From Sulfurovum sp. (GTDB lineage: Bacteria > Campylobacterota > Campylobacteria > Campylobacterales > Sulfurovaceae): a DNA stretch of 64,000 nucleotides. The notes below the pieces were generated by a model. That model did not search any database, had not been told where the DNA came from, and saw nothing but the letters and a program-made list of their open reading frames with translations. This document shows, one piece after another, positions 34,058-42,505 of the stretch. The stretch's first letter is position 1. Every line of letters begins with the position of its first letter. Location: assembly GCA_027049035.1 (NCBI GenBank), contig JALTVI010000024.1, forward strand, positions 21,982-85,981. The letters are read 5' to 3'. A program made the translations under genes and the position numbers.

Positions 34058-34993
34058 CTATCCACACAACCGCTTCAAATCATTCAGATCAAACAGCAAA
34101 AGATTCTCACTTCGCATTCCCAGCAGTTCATTGGAAAATCCGTCCTTGGAGAAGAGTGCATAGATGTCGGCGCGAATGCCCGACTGCTCCGCTTTGGCTT
34201 TGAGTTTGTTCAATTCATTTTTGCACACTTTCCGGTCTTTGTACTTGCACTCTCCAAGTATCACTTTTTTGTCAGCACTAACAGCAAGAATATCGAATTC
34301 ACTATGTCGGTTCCAGTAGCTTCCATGCGTGAGCAGCGGCGTGGTTTGGCGAAAGTGCTCGACAAGCAGTGCATCACAGAGCTGCTCGAATACCAGCGTA
34401 CGAAGCCGCTCATAATGATTTTCGAAGTTGGCAAGAAAGGCATCCGCTTTCCCCTGAGAGAGTGCCGATCTGTAGGGAGAGACAAATCCGAACCAAAAAC
34501 GCAAAAAAGGGTGTTCGAACCGCAGCTTGTCCTGGATACGGTAACTGCGCAACTCCTTTTTGAGTTTGTGCTTGGGATGGCGTTTGAGTGGCTGTTCCCG
34601 GCTCACCTCGATATATAGTACACCGAGGTCAACCAGTTGCGTGACAATACGTTCTCCGGCCTCTTCACTGAGCTTCGCTTTTCTCAGTGCCGAATGGTAT
34701 TTACCATCCCCTCTAGCCACAGCCTGAAGCAGATCACAGTAAGGAGTTTCAAGCAGGTATGAAGGAGAAAGGAGCTTCTGCGCCTGGGGGAAATTTTCAA
34801 CAAACCTGGAGACAACCAGCGCTGTGATTGTCTCAAAAAAATCAAGCTCAACAGCTGCATCGGCACCGCCAAAAACGGAAAAGTACTCAATGGCACTCTC
34901 CAGCGGAAGATAGGGGTGGTTCTGACAAAACGCTTTGAATGCCTCTTTGATGGCGCTGCTTCCTTGTTCTTTTATTTCTGTATAGTTTAACAT
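34058..34993 (-). CDS. DUF234 / PD-(D/E)XK nuclease-like protein lacking its ATPase domain
   Basis: A 311-residue protein. Residues ~150-311 resemble the DUF234 domain usually found at the C-terminus of archaeal-type AAA ATPases. The candidate nuclease core is EFDILAVSADKKVILGECKY, with the E/D...E-x-K pattern (~residues 237-256). The N-terminal ~140 residues contain no Walker A motif; they look like the winged-helix linker of those ATPases, so the ATPase half is absent. Its function may be nucleic-acid cleavage or recognition, perhaps defence-related. It stands alone, with repeats on its 3' side. Confidence 0.65.
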   Translation of the reverse strand: MLNYTEIKEQGSSAIKEAFKAFCQNHPYLPLESAIEYFSVFGGADAAVELDFFETITALVVSRFVENFPQAQKLLSPSYLLETPYCDLLQAVARGDGKYHSALRKAKLSEEAGERIVTQLVDLGVLYIEVSREQPLKRHPKHKLKKELRSYRIQDKLRFEHPFLRFWFGFVSPYRSALSQGKADAFLANFENHYERLRTLVFEQLCDALLVEHFRQTTPLLTHGSYWNRHSEFDILAVSADKKVILGECKYKDRKVCKNELNKLKAKAEQSGIRADIYALFSKDGFSNELLGMRSENLLLFDLNDLKRLCG

Positions 34994-35001
34994 AAGTTTG
35001 A

Positions 35002-35007
35002 TATAAT
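35002..35007 (+). promoter_or_regulatory. -10 box of the NtrC-like regulator gene
   Basis: TATAAT in TTTGATATAATGC. The expected transcript start is near 35014, so the palindrome at 35023-35039 lies just downstream of it. Confidence 0.5.
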
Positions 35008-35022
35008 GCTTTTAACCTAGAA

Positions 35023-35039
35023 TGCTTATTTTTTAATCA
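35023..35039. promoter_or_regulatory. Nitrogen operator candidate, regulator-gene site
   Basis: TGCTTA-TTTTT-TAATCA, the same 6-5-6 motif as at nirA and amt1. Here it lies downstream of the -10 box (centre about +17), a position that would favour autorepression. Confidence 0.55.
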
Positions 35040-35065
35040 TACTTAAAAAGGACGTAGCCCCTTTT

Positions 35066-35800
35066 ATGGAAACATTTTATACAGAATCACCGCAAGTGCA
35101 GCAGATCATCCAGGGACTCAATCTCACGAGAACACTCTTTGTCTCCTCCATCATCATAGGAGAGCCCCATACCGGGAAGAAGACTCTGGTGACACATCTC
35201 TTTCCGGATATCCCTGTTGTTTCAGGTGAGAGTCAGGAAGAGGTTGAAATCCTGCTTGAGCAGTCGGATGAGCTGATCATTACCGACTTTGAAAAACTCA
35301 GCAACAAAGAGGGGCTTCTCTTTGACAACAAGCGCATCATCGCTACAGCAAACTATGTGGGCAATCAAAAGATCATCGATTCACTTTTTGCTTTCATCTA
35401 TATGATGCCCTCCTATAAAGAACGGCCTGAAGATCTTAAAACGATGAAAACCCACTTTCTTGAAGAAGCAGCGGCAACACTGATGCTTGATGCATCACTC
35501 TATTCACTTGATCAGCTGCCCACCGATCTGACACACAACAGTAAAAGTCTCAAGCGCGCTATCTACCACTACCTGATGCGCCACAGTATGAGCACTGAAG
35601 AGATAGAAGAGACGCTGCACACCTACTTTCTCGAATATCTCGAAGGCAACAACGGCTACAAGGAGCATATCGGCATGTATGAACGTCCCCTGATCAAAGC
35701 CGGACTGGAGAAGTACGGTTCGCAGCTGAAGCTCTCCGAAGTACTCGGTATCAACCGCAATACGCTGAGGAAAAAGATCCATGAACACAACATCGATTGA
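35066..35800 (+). CDS. Reduced NtrC-like regulator with Fis-type DNA-binding domain
   Basis: A 244-residue protein. Residues ~20-165 look like a degraded AAA+ sigma54-activator core: a P-loop remnant GEPHTGKKTLV, a Walker B-like ELIITDF and the MMPSYKERPEDLKTMKTHFL stretch that matches the LPPLRERxEDI region of NtrC. The GAFTGA loop needed to contact sigma54 is missing, and there is no receiver domain. Residues ~205-244 are a Fis-type helix-turn-helix (SEVLGINRNTLRKKIHEH). It overlaps the next gene by 20 bp and sits just before amt-glnK, so a nitrogen regulator is the natural guess; it is the best candidate to bind the TGATTA palindromes. Confidence 0.7.
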   Translation: METFYTESPQVQQIIQGLNLTRTLFVSSIIIGEPHTGKKTLVTHLFPDIPVVSGESQEEVEILLEQSDELIITDFEKLSNKEGLLFDNKRIIATANYVGNQKIIDSLFAFIYMMPSYKERPEDLKTMKTHFLEEAAATLMLDASLYSLDQLPTDLTHNSKSLKRAIYHYLMRHSMSTEEIEETLHTYFLEYLEGNNGYKEHIGMYERPLIKAGLEKYGSQLKLSEVLGINRNTLRKKIHEHNID

Positions 35801-36482
35801 TTTTCGCCCTTTTGTAGAGTGGGACAACAACCCATTCATACTCTTTGACCCAAAAGGAAAAATACTCTATCTCAACAACAGCGCGGAGATCCTGCTGGGA
35901 TATGTTTCAAAAAAAGAGCTTTTCGACCTCGCACTTGCTTACGCCCCTCAGAGTTTCGGCTATAAAACGACAAGCCTTTCCCTTCGTTACGAAGCGTTTA
36001 ACTTCTACTCCATCACGGTGGGATACGAAAATGAAGAGCAGCTTGCCATCCGATTCTACAATGCCCCAAGGCTCAGAAATCACATCCCTGTTGAAAAGGA
36101 GAAACTCACCCTGACCGACATCAATCTGCTACTCGAGGCCAATATCGCTCTGTTTAAAACCAAAAACAGCAATCCACTGCAACTCCTTACCGACCCGGAC
36201 ATGCCGCAGCTGAAAATCGACCAGAACCGCTTTTCAAAACTGCTTCGCAAAGTCCTCGAGTCGTTCCGCGCATCCGACTCCATACGTATCGAGCTCAAAC
36301 TGCTTGTCGGGGAACACGTCATTATCGACGATCAGAAGATATCCATCGCACAACTCTCCACCATGGCAAACGGACGGTATGTCGACAATGACAAGGAGAT
36401 CAAGACACTCTCAGAGGAGTGTAATATCCGCAGCAACCTTCAGGAGTCCTCCATTAAACTCGAAATCCCGCTTATTACATAG
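35781..36482 (+). CDS. PAS protein with degenerate histidine-kinase remnant (NtrB-like)
   Basis: A 233-residue protein whose start lies inside the preceding regulator gene. Residues ~10-100 form a PAS domain (WDNNPFILFDPKGKILYLNN). Residues ~145-233 resemble the start of a histidine-kinase ATPase domain (LKIDQNRFSKLLRKVLESF, IRIELKLL), but the N-box asparagine, the G boxes and a phospho-acceptor histidine region are not recognisable. With its partner it mirrors an NtrB/NtrC pair stripped of phosphorelay parts. Direct protein-protein control of the regulator, or PII binding, is inferred. Confidence 0.6.
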   Translation: MNTTSIDFRPFVEWDNNPFILFDPKGKILYLNNSAEILLGYVSKKELFDLALAYAPQSFGYKTTSLSLRYEAFNFYSITVGYENEEQLAIRFYNAPRLRNHIPVEKEKLTLTDINLLLEANIALFKTKNSNPLQLLTDPDMPQLKIDQNRFSKLLRKVLESFRASDSIRIELKLLVGEHVIIDDQKISIAQLSTMANGRYVDNDKEIKTLSEECNIRSNLQESSIKLEIPLIT

Positions 36483-36485
36483 GAT

Positions 36486-36502
36486 TGATTAAAAAATAAT
36501 CA
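36486..36502. promoter_or_regulatory. Nitrogen operator candidate, amt1 site
   Basis: TGATTA-AAAAA-TAATCA, a perfect palindrome and the reverse complement of the nirA site. Centre 36494, 41 bp upstream of the amt1 -10 box. It begins 4 bp after the stop of the PAS gene. Confidence 0.7.
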
Positions 36503-36534
36503 CTTCTCTTCTCATTTTTTCCTTTGTCGCGTGG

Positions 36535-36540
36535 TATGAT
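36535..36540 (+). promoter_or_regulatory. -10 box of amt1
   Basis: TATGAT in GTGGTATGATAAG, 36 bp before the amt1 ATG. No sigma54 GG-N10-GC element is visible. Confidence 0.5.
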
Positions 36541-36575
36541 AAGCCTTGTAAATCAAACACTACAAAGGACACAGC

Positions 36576-37883
36576 ATGAAGTTAAAACTTTTCGCTCTAC
36601 TGGCAGCACTGATGCCAATTGCCGCTTTTTCGGCAGACAAACTCGACTCGGGTGACACGGCGTGGATGATGATCTCAACCGCGCTCGTGCTCCTTATGAC
36701 ACCTGCAGGTCTGGCACTCTTCTATGCCGGTATGACACGAAGCAAGAATGCACTCAACACCTACGCAATGGTGATGGGGGCATTCGTTCTGGCATTCGTT
36801 GTATGGATCGTTGCAGGATACTCGCTCGCATTCGGAACAGCAGGAAGTGAGTTCGTCCAGAAGTTCATCGGAGGATTCGGGAACGTTCTTCTGAGTGAAA
36901 CAAAGTGGACAGACCTCAGCGGCAGCTACCCAACATACGTCTTCGTAGCGTTCCAGGGTACATTTGCAGCTATCACTGTAGCGATCGCATCCGGTTCTGT
37001 CATCGGTCGTATGAAATTCTCCACCTGGATGGTCATTGTGGCACTCTGGGGCCTTGTTGTCTATGCACCGATTACCCACATGGTATGGGGCGGTGACGGC
37101 GCACTTCTCTTTGATGCGGGTGCACTTGACTTTGCCGGTGGTACCGTTGTACATATGAACGGTGGTCTTGCAGGCCTGGTGCTTGCTATTCTGGTTGGCA
37201 AGAGAGCCGGTTACCCTAAAACTGCTATGAAACCATTCAGTATCATCCTTACAGCTGCAGGTGCTGCACTTCTGTGGTTTGGCTGGTACGGTTTCAACGG
37301 CGGTTCTGCATTCGGTGCGAACGCTATTGCCGGTCTTGCAGTGCTGACAACCACAGTTGCAACTGCTGCTGCAGGTGTTACCTGGCTGCTGCTTGAGTGG
37401 GTTGTATACAAAAAACCTACCCTGCTCGGCATTGCTTCGGGTATCATTGCCGGTCTTGTCGCCATTACACCTGCTGCCGGTTTCGTCTCTGTAGGCGGAT
37501 CTTTTGTTGTCGGTATCGGCGGTGCACTCATCGCATTCTTCGGTGTTGTCACACTCAAGAAGAAACTTGGCTACGACGACTCTCTCGATGCGTTCGGTAT
37601 CCACTTCCTTGCAGGTCTCTGGGGTGCACTGGCAACAGGTCTGCTTGCACTTAACGACAAAGAGCTGCTCTGGGACGGACCGATGAAAGAGAGCGGAGAC
37701 AGAATGGGACAGTTCATGGTTCAGGTTGAATCTGTTGTCGTTGTCGGTCTCTGGACACTTATCGGTACTGTCATCGTTTACTTCATTGCAAGCGCGCTTA
37801 CAGGCGGTGCAAGAGTAACAGCTGAAAATGAAGAGATCGGTCTTGACGAGTCCGTACACGGTGAGAGAGGAATGAACCTTTAA
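36576..37883 (+). CDS. amtB: Ammonium transporter Amt (first copy)
   Basis: Inner-membrane ammonium channel of 435 residues with signal-like N-terminus (MKLKLFALLAALMPIAAFSA) and 11 helices. The pore histidines are in VVHMNGGLAG and FGIHFLAGLWG, and the family signature is FYAGMTRSKNALN. The C-terminal tail ends in ESVHGERGMNL, the segment typical of Amt proteins gated by PII. It is followed 37 bp later by glnK, the usual pair, and preceded by the TGATTA operator. Confidence 0.95.
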   Translation: MKLKLFALLAALMPIAAFSADKLDSGDTAWMMISTALVLLMTPAGLALFYAGMTRSKNALNTYAMVMGAFVLAFVVWIVAGYSLAFGTAGSEFVQKFIGGFGNVLLSETKWTDLSGSYPTYVFVAFQGTFAAITVAIASGSVIGRMKFSTWMVIVALWGLVVYAPITHMVWGGDGALLFDAGALDFAGGTVVHMNGGLAGLVLAILVGKRAGYPKTAMKPFSIILTAAGAALLWFGWYGFNGGSAFGANAIAGLAVLTTTVATAAAGVTWLLLEWVVYKKPTLLGIASGIIAGLVAITPAAGFVSVGGSFVVGIGGALIAFFGVVTLKKKLGYDDSLDAFGIHFLAGLWGALATGLLALNDKELLWDGPMKESGDRMGQFMVQVESVVVVGLWTLIGTVIVYFIASALTGGARVTAENEEIGLDESVHGERGMNL

Positions 37884-37896
37884 GGTTCGTCCCTGA

Positions 37897-38262
<366 letters not shown>

Positions 38263-38281
38263 GTCTCTCTTCCCTTTCAAC

Positions 38282-38312
38282 AATGCCATGCATATCCGTA
38301 TGTATTGGCATT
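38282..38312. terminator. Long hairpin after glnK1
   Basis: AATGCCATGCATA pairs with TATGTATTGGCATT with one bulged T and a TCCG loop, about 13 bp. An A tract rather than a T tract follows, so termination in the forward direction is uncertain. Confidence 0.4.
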
Positions 38313-38358
38313 AAAAAAGTACTGCAATCTCTATATTTTCTCCATACCCTTTTCTCTT

Positions 38359-38375
38359 TGATTAATTATTAGTCA
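38359..38375. promoter_or_regulatory. Nitrogen operator candidate, amt2 site
   Basis: TGATTA-ATTAT-TAGTCA, one mismatch to the palindrome. Possible -10 boxes are TAAGAT (38407-38412, 40 bp from the centre) or TATTAT (38418-38423, 51 bp, one helical turn further). Confidence 0.55.
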
Positions 38376-38542
38376 ATAAAAACACTCTAAAAAAAATTTT
38401 ATGCAATAAGATGATGATATTATTGGCACTTGCCCCATTTTATAACCATAAAAATCCTGTTACACTTATAACGCGCTAATCACAAACAGAAAACATGTAC
38501 GCTCTTCCTTTTAGGATACAGCATACTTACGGAGGTTATTTT

Positions 38543-39715
38543 ATGGAAATGCACTATGTCATTGACACATTCTTTTCGCTCTTTGCCATGACGCTGATCA
38601 TCTTGATGGTACCCGGATTTGCCATGCTCGAAGCAGGTCTTGTACGTACCAAAAACGTTACATCGGTACTCACGGTCAATGTGATGATCTATGCAGTGGC
38701 TTCATTGGCTTTTCTGCTTATAGGCTATACCTATGCCTTTGGAAGCTGGGATCATCAAGATAGCATCAACAAATATGCTTTCTTTCTCTTTCAAATGGCG
38801 TTTGTCGGGAAAGTAGTCAACATTATGAGCGGCGGTGTCAGTGAACGCTCACGTATCATTCCGCTTGTGCTTTTCACCATTATTGTCGGAGCCTTTCTCT
38901 ATCCGACCATCGTCAATATCACCTGGGGTGCCAACTTCCTCTCCGGAACAATGTTTGACATCTCCGGCATGCACGACCTTGCCGGATCGACGGTCATCCA
39001 CTCCACAGGCGGATGGGCGCTGCTTGCTGCGATTCTTATCATGGGTCCAAGACGCGGACGCTTCAAGGAAAACGGTGCCATTCAGGTCATTCCCGCTTCC
39101 AACATTCCACTTGTCGTGCTTGGTGCATTTCTGCTCTGGATCGGCTGGTTCGGTTTCAATGGCGGCTCTGTTGGGGCCATCTCTACCAAAGAGAGTGCCG
39201 ATGCCGTTTCATTGACCATTATGAATACAAACACTGCAGGACTTGCAGGAGCAATTGTGGGATGGCTTATGACCTATATACGCTATAAAAAGTTTGATGT
39301 CACCATGATCCTTAACGGTGCACTTGGCGGACTGGTAGCCATTACTGCAGGTCCTGATCTCTATGACATCCATACACCTATTCTAATCGGTGCCATTGGT
39401 GGTGCTTTGGTTGTTCTCTTTGTTCCATTCTTTGACAAACTGAAGATGGACGATCCTGTCGGAGCACTCTCGGTTCACTTGGTCAACGGTATCTGGGGTA
39501 CACTGGCGGTAGGTATCTTCACAGACGTCAGCTTCCTGACGCAGCTTAAAGGGGTGGTTATGGTTGCTGCTATTGTTTTTCCACTCTCTTTTGTTATAAT
39601 TTACAGTATCAACAAGATCTTTACGCTGCGTGCCGGTGACGATGAACAGCTTGAAGGTATCGATGCCATCGAGTGCGGTATCGAAGCCTATCCCGAATTT
39701 AAACGCAGTATCTAA
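38543..39715 (+). CDS. amt: Ammonium transporter Amt (second copy, divergent)
   Basis: A 390-residue Amt-family channel. I start it at MEMHYVIDTF (38543), preceded by ACGGAGG; a longer frame from 38495 lacks a ribosome site. It has no cleavable signal peptide, unlike the first copy. Conserved elements are MLEAGLVRTKNV, the pore histidines in STVIHSTGGWALL and LSVHLVNGIWG, and WFGFNGGSVG. The sequence differs strongly from the first Amt, so this is not a recent duplication. It may have a different affinity or a sensory role. A second glnK follows after 20 bp. Confidence 0.93.
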   Translation: MEMHYVIDTFFSLFAMTLIILMVPGFAMLEAGLVRTKNVTSVLTVNVMIYAVASLAFLLIGYTYAFGSWDHQDSINKYAFFLFQMAFVGKVVNIMSGGVSERSRIIPLVLFTIIVGAFLYPTIVNITWGANFLSGTMFDISGMHDLAGSTVIHSTGGWALLAAILIMGPRRGRFKENGAIQVIPASNIPLVVLGAFLLWIGWFGFNGGSVGAISTKESADAVSLTIMNTNTAGLAGAIVGWLMTYIRYKKFDVTMILNGALGGLVAITAGPDLYDIHTPILIGAIGGALVVLFVPFFDKLKMDDPVGALSVHLVNGIWGTLAVGIFTDVSFLTQLKGVVMVAAIVFPLSFVIIYSINKIFTLRAGDDEQLEGIDAIECGIEAYPEFKRSI

Positions 39716-39723
39716 CCTAATAA

Positions 39724-40077
<354 letters not shown>

Positions 40078-40138
40078 GCCTCTGGTTTGTTACGATACAT
40101 TGCCCCGTAAAACGGGCTCTGTATTGCTGCATAATTTT

Positions 40139-40699
40139 CTATTTTATCCCTGACTTCACAAGCGCATTAATCTGTTCTTCACTTCCCAAAATGCTCCACT
40201 GAACACCATTTATACCAAAGTCACGTTCATACCGGGTAATACCTGCCTGTTTTAACTGATAGAGTGTTTTATCAATATCTGCATAACTGGTCTCAAACAC
40301 ATACTTCACCTGCTTTTCGTAAGGTACAATATCTGCAACTTCCAACACATCTTTCACTGCCTGCGCATAGGCACGCGCCATACCACCTGTCCCCAGCTTG
40401 ATCCCGCCAAAATAGCGCACGATCAATACCGCCACATTGACAAGTTCCTCTCCTCGCAGCACATTAAGTGCAGGCACTCCGGCACACCCTTTTGGTTCCC
40501 CGTCATCTGAACTGTTTTCAACTATCTGGTCATATTCGTTCAGATACCTTACGGCATAGACCACATGGTTGGCTTTTGGATGTTTCCGCTTGAGCTGTTC
40601 CTGCAATCCTGAAAATTCGCTGTAGGACACCATGAGTGTCAGAAATTTCGAACGGTTCACCTCTGTCAGTGACTCGTACCTCTTATCAACCGTTTTCAT
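40139..40699 (-). CDS. yigZ: YigZ/IMPACT family protein
   Basis: Cytoplasmic protein of 186 residues in the UPF0029/IMPACT family, related to the eukaryotic Gcn2 regulator IMPACT; the bacterial role is poorly defined. Diagnostic segments are KRKHPKANHVVYAVRY, SSDDGEPKGCAGVPALNVL and VAVLIVRYFGGIKLGTGGMARAY. Its ATG overlaps the hemH stop codon (TAATG), so the two are translationally coupled. Confidence 0.88.
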   Translation of the reverse strand: MKTVDKRYESLTEVNRSKFLTLMVSYSEFSGLQEQLKRKHPKANHVVYAVRYLNEYDQIVENSSDDGEPKGCAGVPALNVLRGEELVNVAVLIVRYFGGIKLGTGGMARAYAQAVKDVLEVADIVPYEKQVKYVFETSYADIDKTLYQLKQAGITRYERDFGINGVQWSILGSEEQINALVKSGIK

Positions 40700-41643
40700 T
40701 ACTTAGTGCCGACAGCAGCGACCCTCTTTGCAATCAGGTCTACAAACCTCTCATCATCGTTGAAACAGCCGGCAACACGGTAGTCTGCATATTTCAGTTT
40801 CTCGGCAATCTCACGATGTTCAATATCAAGTTCAAATACCGTTTCGGAATTGTCAATCGTAAATGCCAGAGGATAGATGAGCACCTTTCTGTGTGTCGGA
40901 TTCCGCAGTACATCGGCAAGGTTCGGCTCCAGCCATGCCGATTTGCCTACTTTCGACTGATAGACCAGCTTGATGTCGTGAAAAGTAATTCCCTTTGAAG
41001 CAAGCCATGTCTTGATTGCCGAGACATTTCCCTCTACCTGCTTTTCGTAAGGGTCCCCCGCTTTGATGATACTCATAGGCAGACCATGAGCAGAAAGCAG
41101 CAGATCATACTCCTCTGTCCTTTTACCCTCCACAGCCTCAAGAATTTTTTCACCGCATACCTCGATGTAGTCATAATCGTCATAATAGGGATCGATCACA
41201 GTAAGCTTGGGTGCATACCCCATCGCTTCGCAACGCTCCTGAATATCCTCCACCGAAGAAAGGGTTGTCGTCGTTGAATACTGCGGATACATCGGAAAGA
41301 GCACAAGCTCCTCCACACCTGCCTCTTTGCAGGCATAGAGCGCTCTGTCGGCAAAGGGAGGAACATAGCGCATAGCTGCATAGACAGGCATCTCAAGCTG
41401 TTTCTCCAGTTTTTCAACAAGCTTTTGTGTCAGCTCCGGAAGCGGAGACTTTCCACCCAACAGCCGGTAGTTCTCCTTAACTTCTTCCAGACGCTTGGAG
41501 ATGATAATGTTCGCAACGAACTTTCGCATATAGGAATTCATTGGAAGAATGTGCTTGTCTGCGAACATATTGCGCAAAAAGAGCTCTACCTCGTCAATAC
41601 TGTTTGGGCCGCCCATATTGAGCAGCAGAAGTGCCTGTTTCAT
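40699..41643 (-). CDS. hemH: Ferrochelatase
   Basis: Inserts Fe2+ into protoporphyrin IX, the last step of haem synthesis. It has 314 residues, typical for the bacterial enzyme. The catalytic histidine is in LLLSAHGLPMS and the conserved acidic residue in IDNSETVFELD; LLLNMGGPNSIDEVELFLRN is the N-terminal family motif. It is the first gene of a two-gene operon with yigZ, divergent from kdsB. Confidence 0.95.
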   Translation of the reverse strand: MKQALLLLNMGGPNSIDEVELFLRNMFADKHILPMNSYMRKFVANIIISKRLEEVKENYRLLGGKSPLPELTQKLVEKLEKQLEMPVYAAMRYVPPFADRALYACKEAGVEELVLFPMYPQYSTTTTLSSVEDIQERCEAMGYAPKLTVIDPYYDDYDYIEVCGEKILEAVEGKRTEEYDLLLSAHGLPMSIIKAGDPYEKQVEGNVSAIKTWLASKGITFHDIKLVYQSKVGKSAWLEPNLADVLRNPTHRKVLIYPLAFTIDNSETVFELDIEHREIAEKLKYADYRVAGCFNDDERFVDLIAKRVAAVGTK

Positions 41644-41724
41644 TCGCTTCCCGTCTGTTTAAAGTGCTGTATTTTAGCATAGAGAGTGTAAAATCGTACC
41701 TAATACCACAAAAAAGGGTTTATC

Positions 41725-42444
41725 ATGATTATTATCCCCGCACGTATCGGCTCCACGCGCTTTCCGAACAAGGTTCTAGCAGACATCGGAGGGGTTCCGA
41801 TGGTTGTACGGACCGCCATAACCGTCAGCGATGTGGACGATGTCATGATTGCTACAGATGCACAGGAGGTTGTCGATATCGCTGCTGAGCACGACATCAA
41901 AGCCGTTCTCACCTCTGATACACACCAGAGCGGTACAGACCGCATCTATGAAGCAGCGAAAAAAGCAGCATTGAATGAAGATGCCATCATTATCAATGTC
42001 CAGGGAGACGAACCTTTCCTGGAGAGTGAGGTAGTACGTGCCGTCTACGATCTGACGGTCGCAAACAGGGATAATGATAAGATACTGATGAACTCATGCT
42101 ACAAACAGATCACCAATCCAGAAGCCGACGATCCCAATATCGTCAAGGTAGTCACCGATACCGATGAGATTGCACTCTACTTCTCACGTTCCAAAATCCC
42201 CTACCCCAGAGACCACCACTTTGACCGTTACAAAGGCCATCTTGGCATCTACGGATTCACACTTCGGTCTCTGGAACGTTTCTGTGCCCTTTCTCCCGCA
42301 CCACTTGAAGAGATCGAAAAGCTCGAACAGTTACGCGCTCTTTACCACGGTTATGAAGTTGCAATGACGGAAGTAGAAACAGAGAGTTTCGGCATCGATA
42401 CACCGGAAGATTTGGAGAGAGCTATCAGGCACCATAGATTATGA
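41725..42444 (+). CDS. kdsB: 3-deoxy-manno-octulosonate cytidylyltransferase
   Basis: Activates Kdo to CMP-Kdo for lipopolysaccharide inner core. It has 239 residues, slightly shorter than E. coli KdsB (248). Motifs are the nucleotide-binding N-terminus MIIIPARIGSTRFPNK, VQGDEPF, ALYFSRSKIPYPR, HLGIYGF and FGIDTPEDLERA. A strong hairpin (42471-42489) ends the unit. Confidence 0.95.
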   Translation: MIIIPARIGSTRFPNKVLADIGGVPMVVRTAITVSDVDDVMIATDAQEVVDIAAEHDIKAVLTSDTHQSGTDRIYEAAKKAALNEDAIIINVQGDEPFLESEVVRAVYDLTVANRDNDKILMNSCYKQITNPEADDPNIVKVVTDTDEIALYFSRSKIPYPRDHHFDRYKGHLGIYGFTLRSLERFCALSPAPLEEIEKLEQLRALYHGYEVAMTEVETESFGIDTPEDLERAIRHHRL

Positions 42445-42470
42445 CATTGCAAGAGATTGATAGAAGATAG

Positions 42471-42489
42471 AGGAAGGCTCCGCCTTCCT
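42471..42489. terminator. Bidirectional hairpin between kdsB and mshG
   Basis: AGGAAGGC-TCC-GCCTTCCT, a perfect 8-bp GC-rich stem with a 3-nt loop between convergent genes. Confidence 0.6.
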
Positions 42490-42505
42490 CCAAAGTTTAC
42501 TGCTT

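Noticed and set aside
38424..38440. Sigma54 promoter (TTGGCACTTGCC) before amt2
   Set aside because: The GG and GC elements are not 10 bp apart as required.
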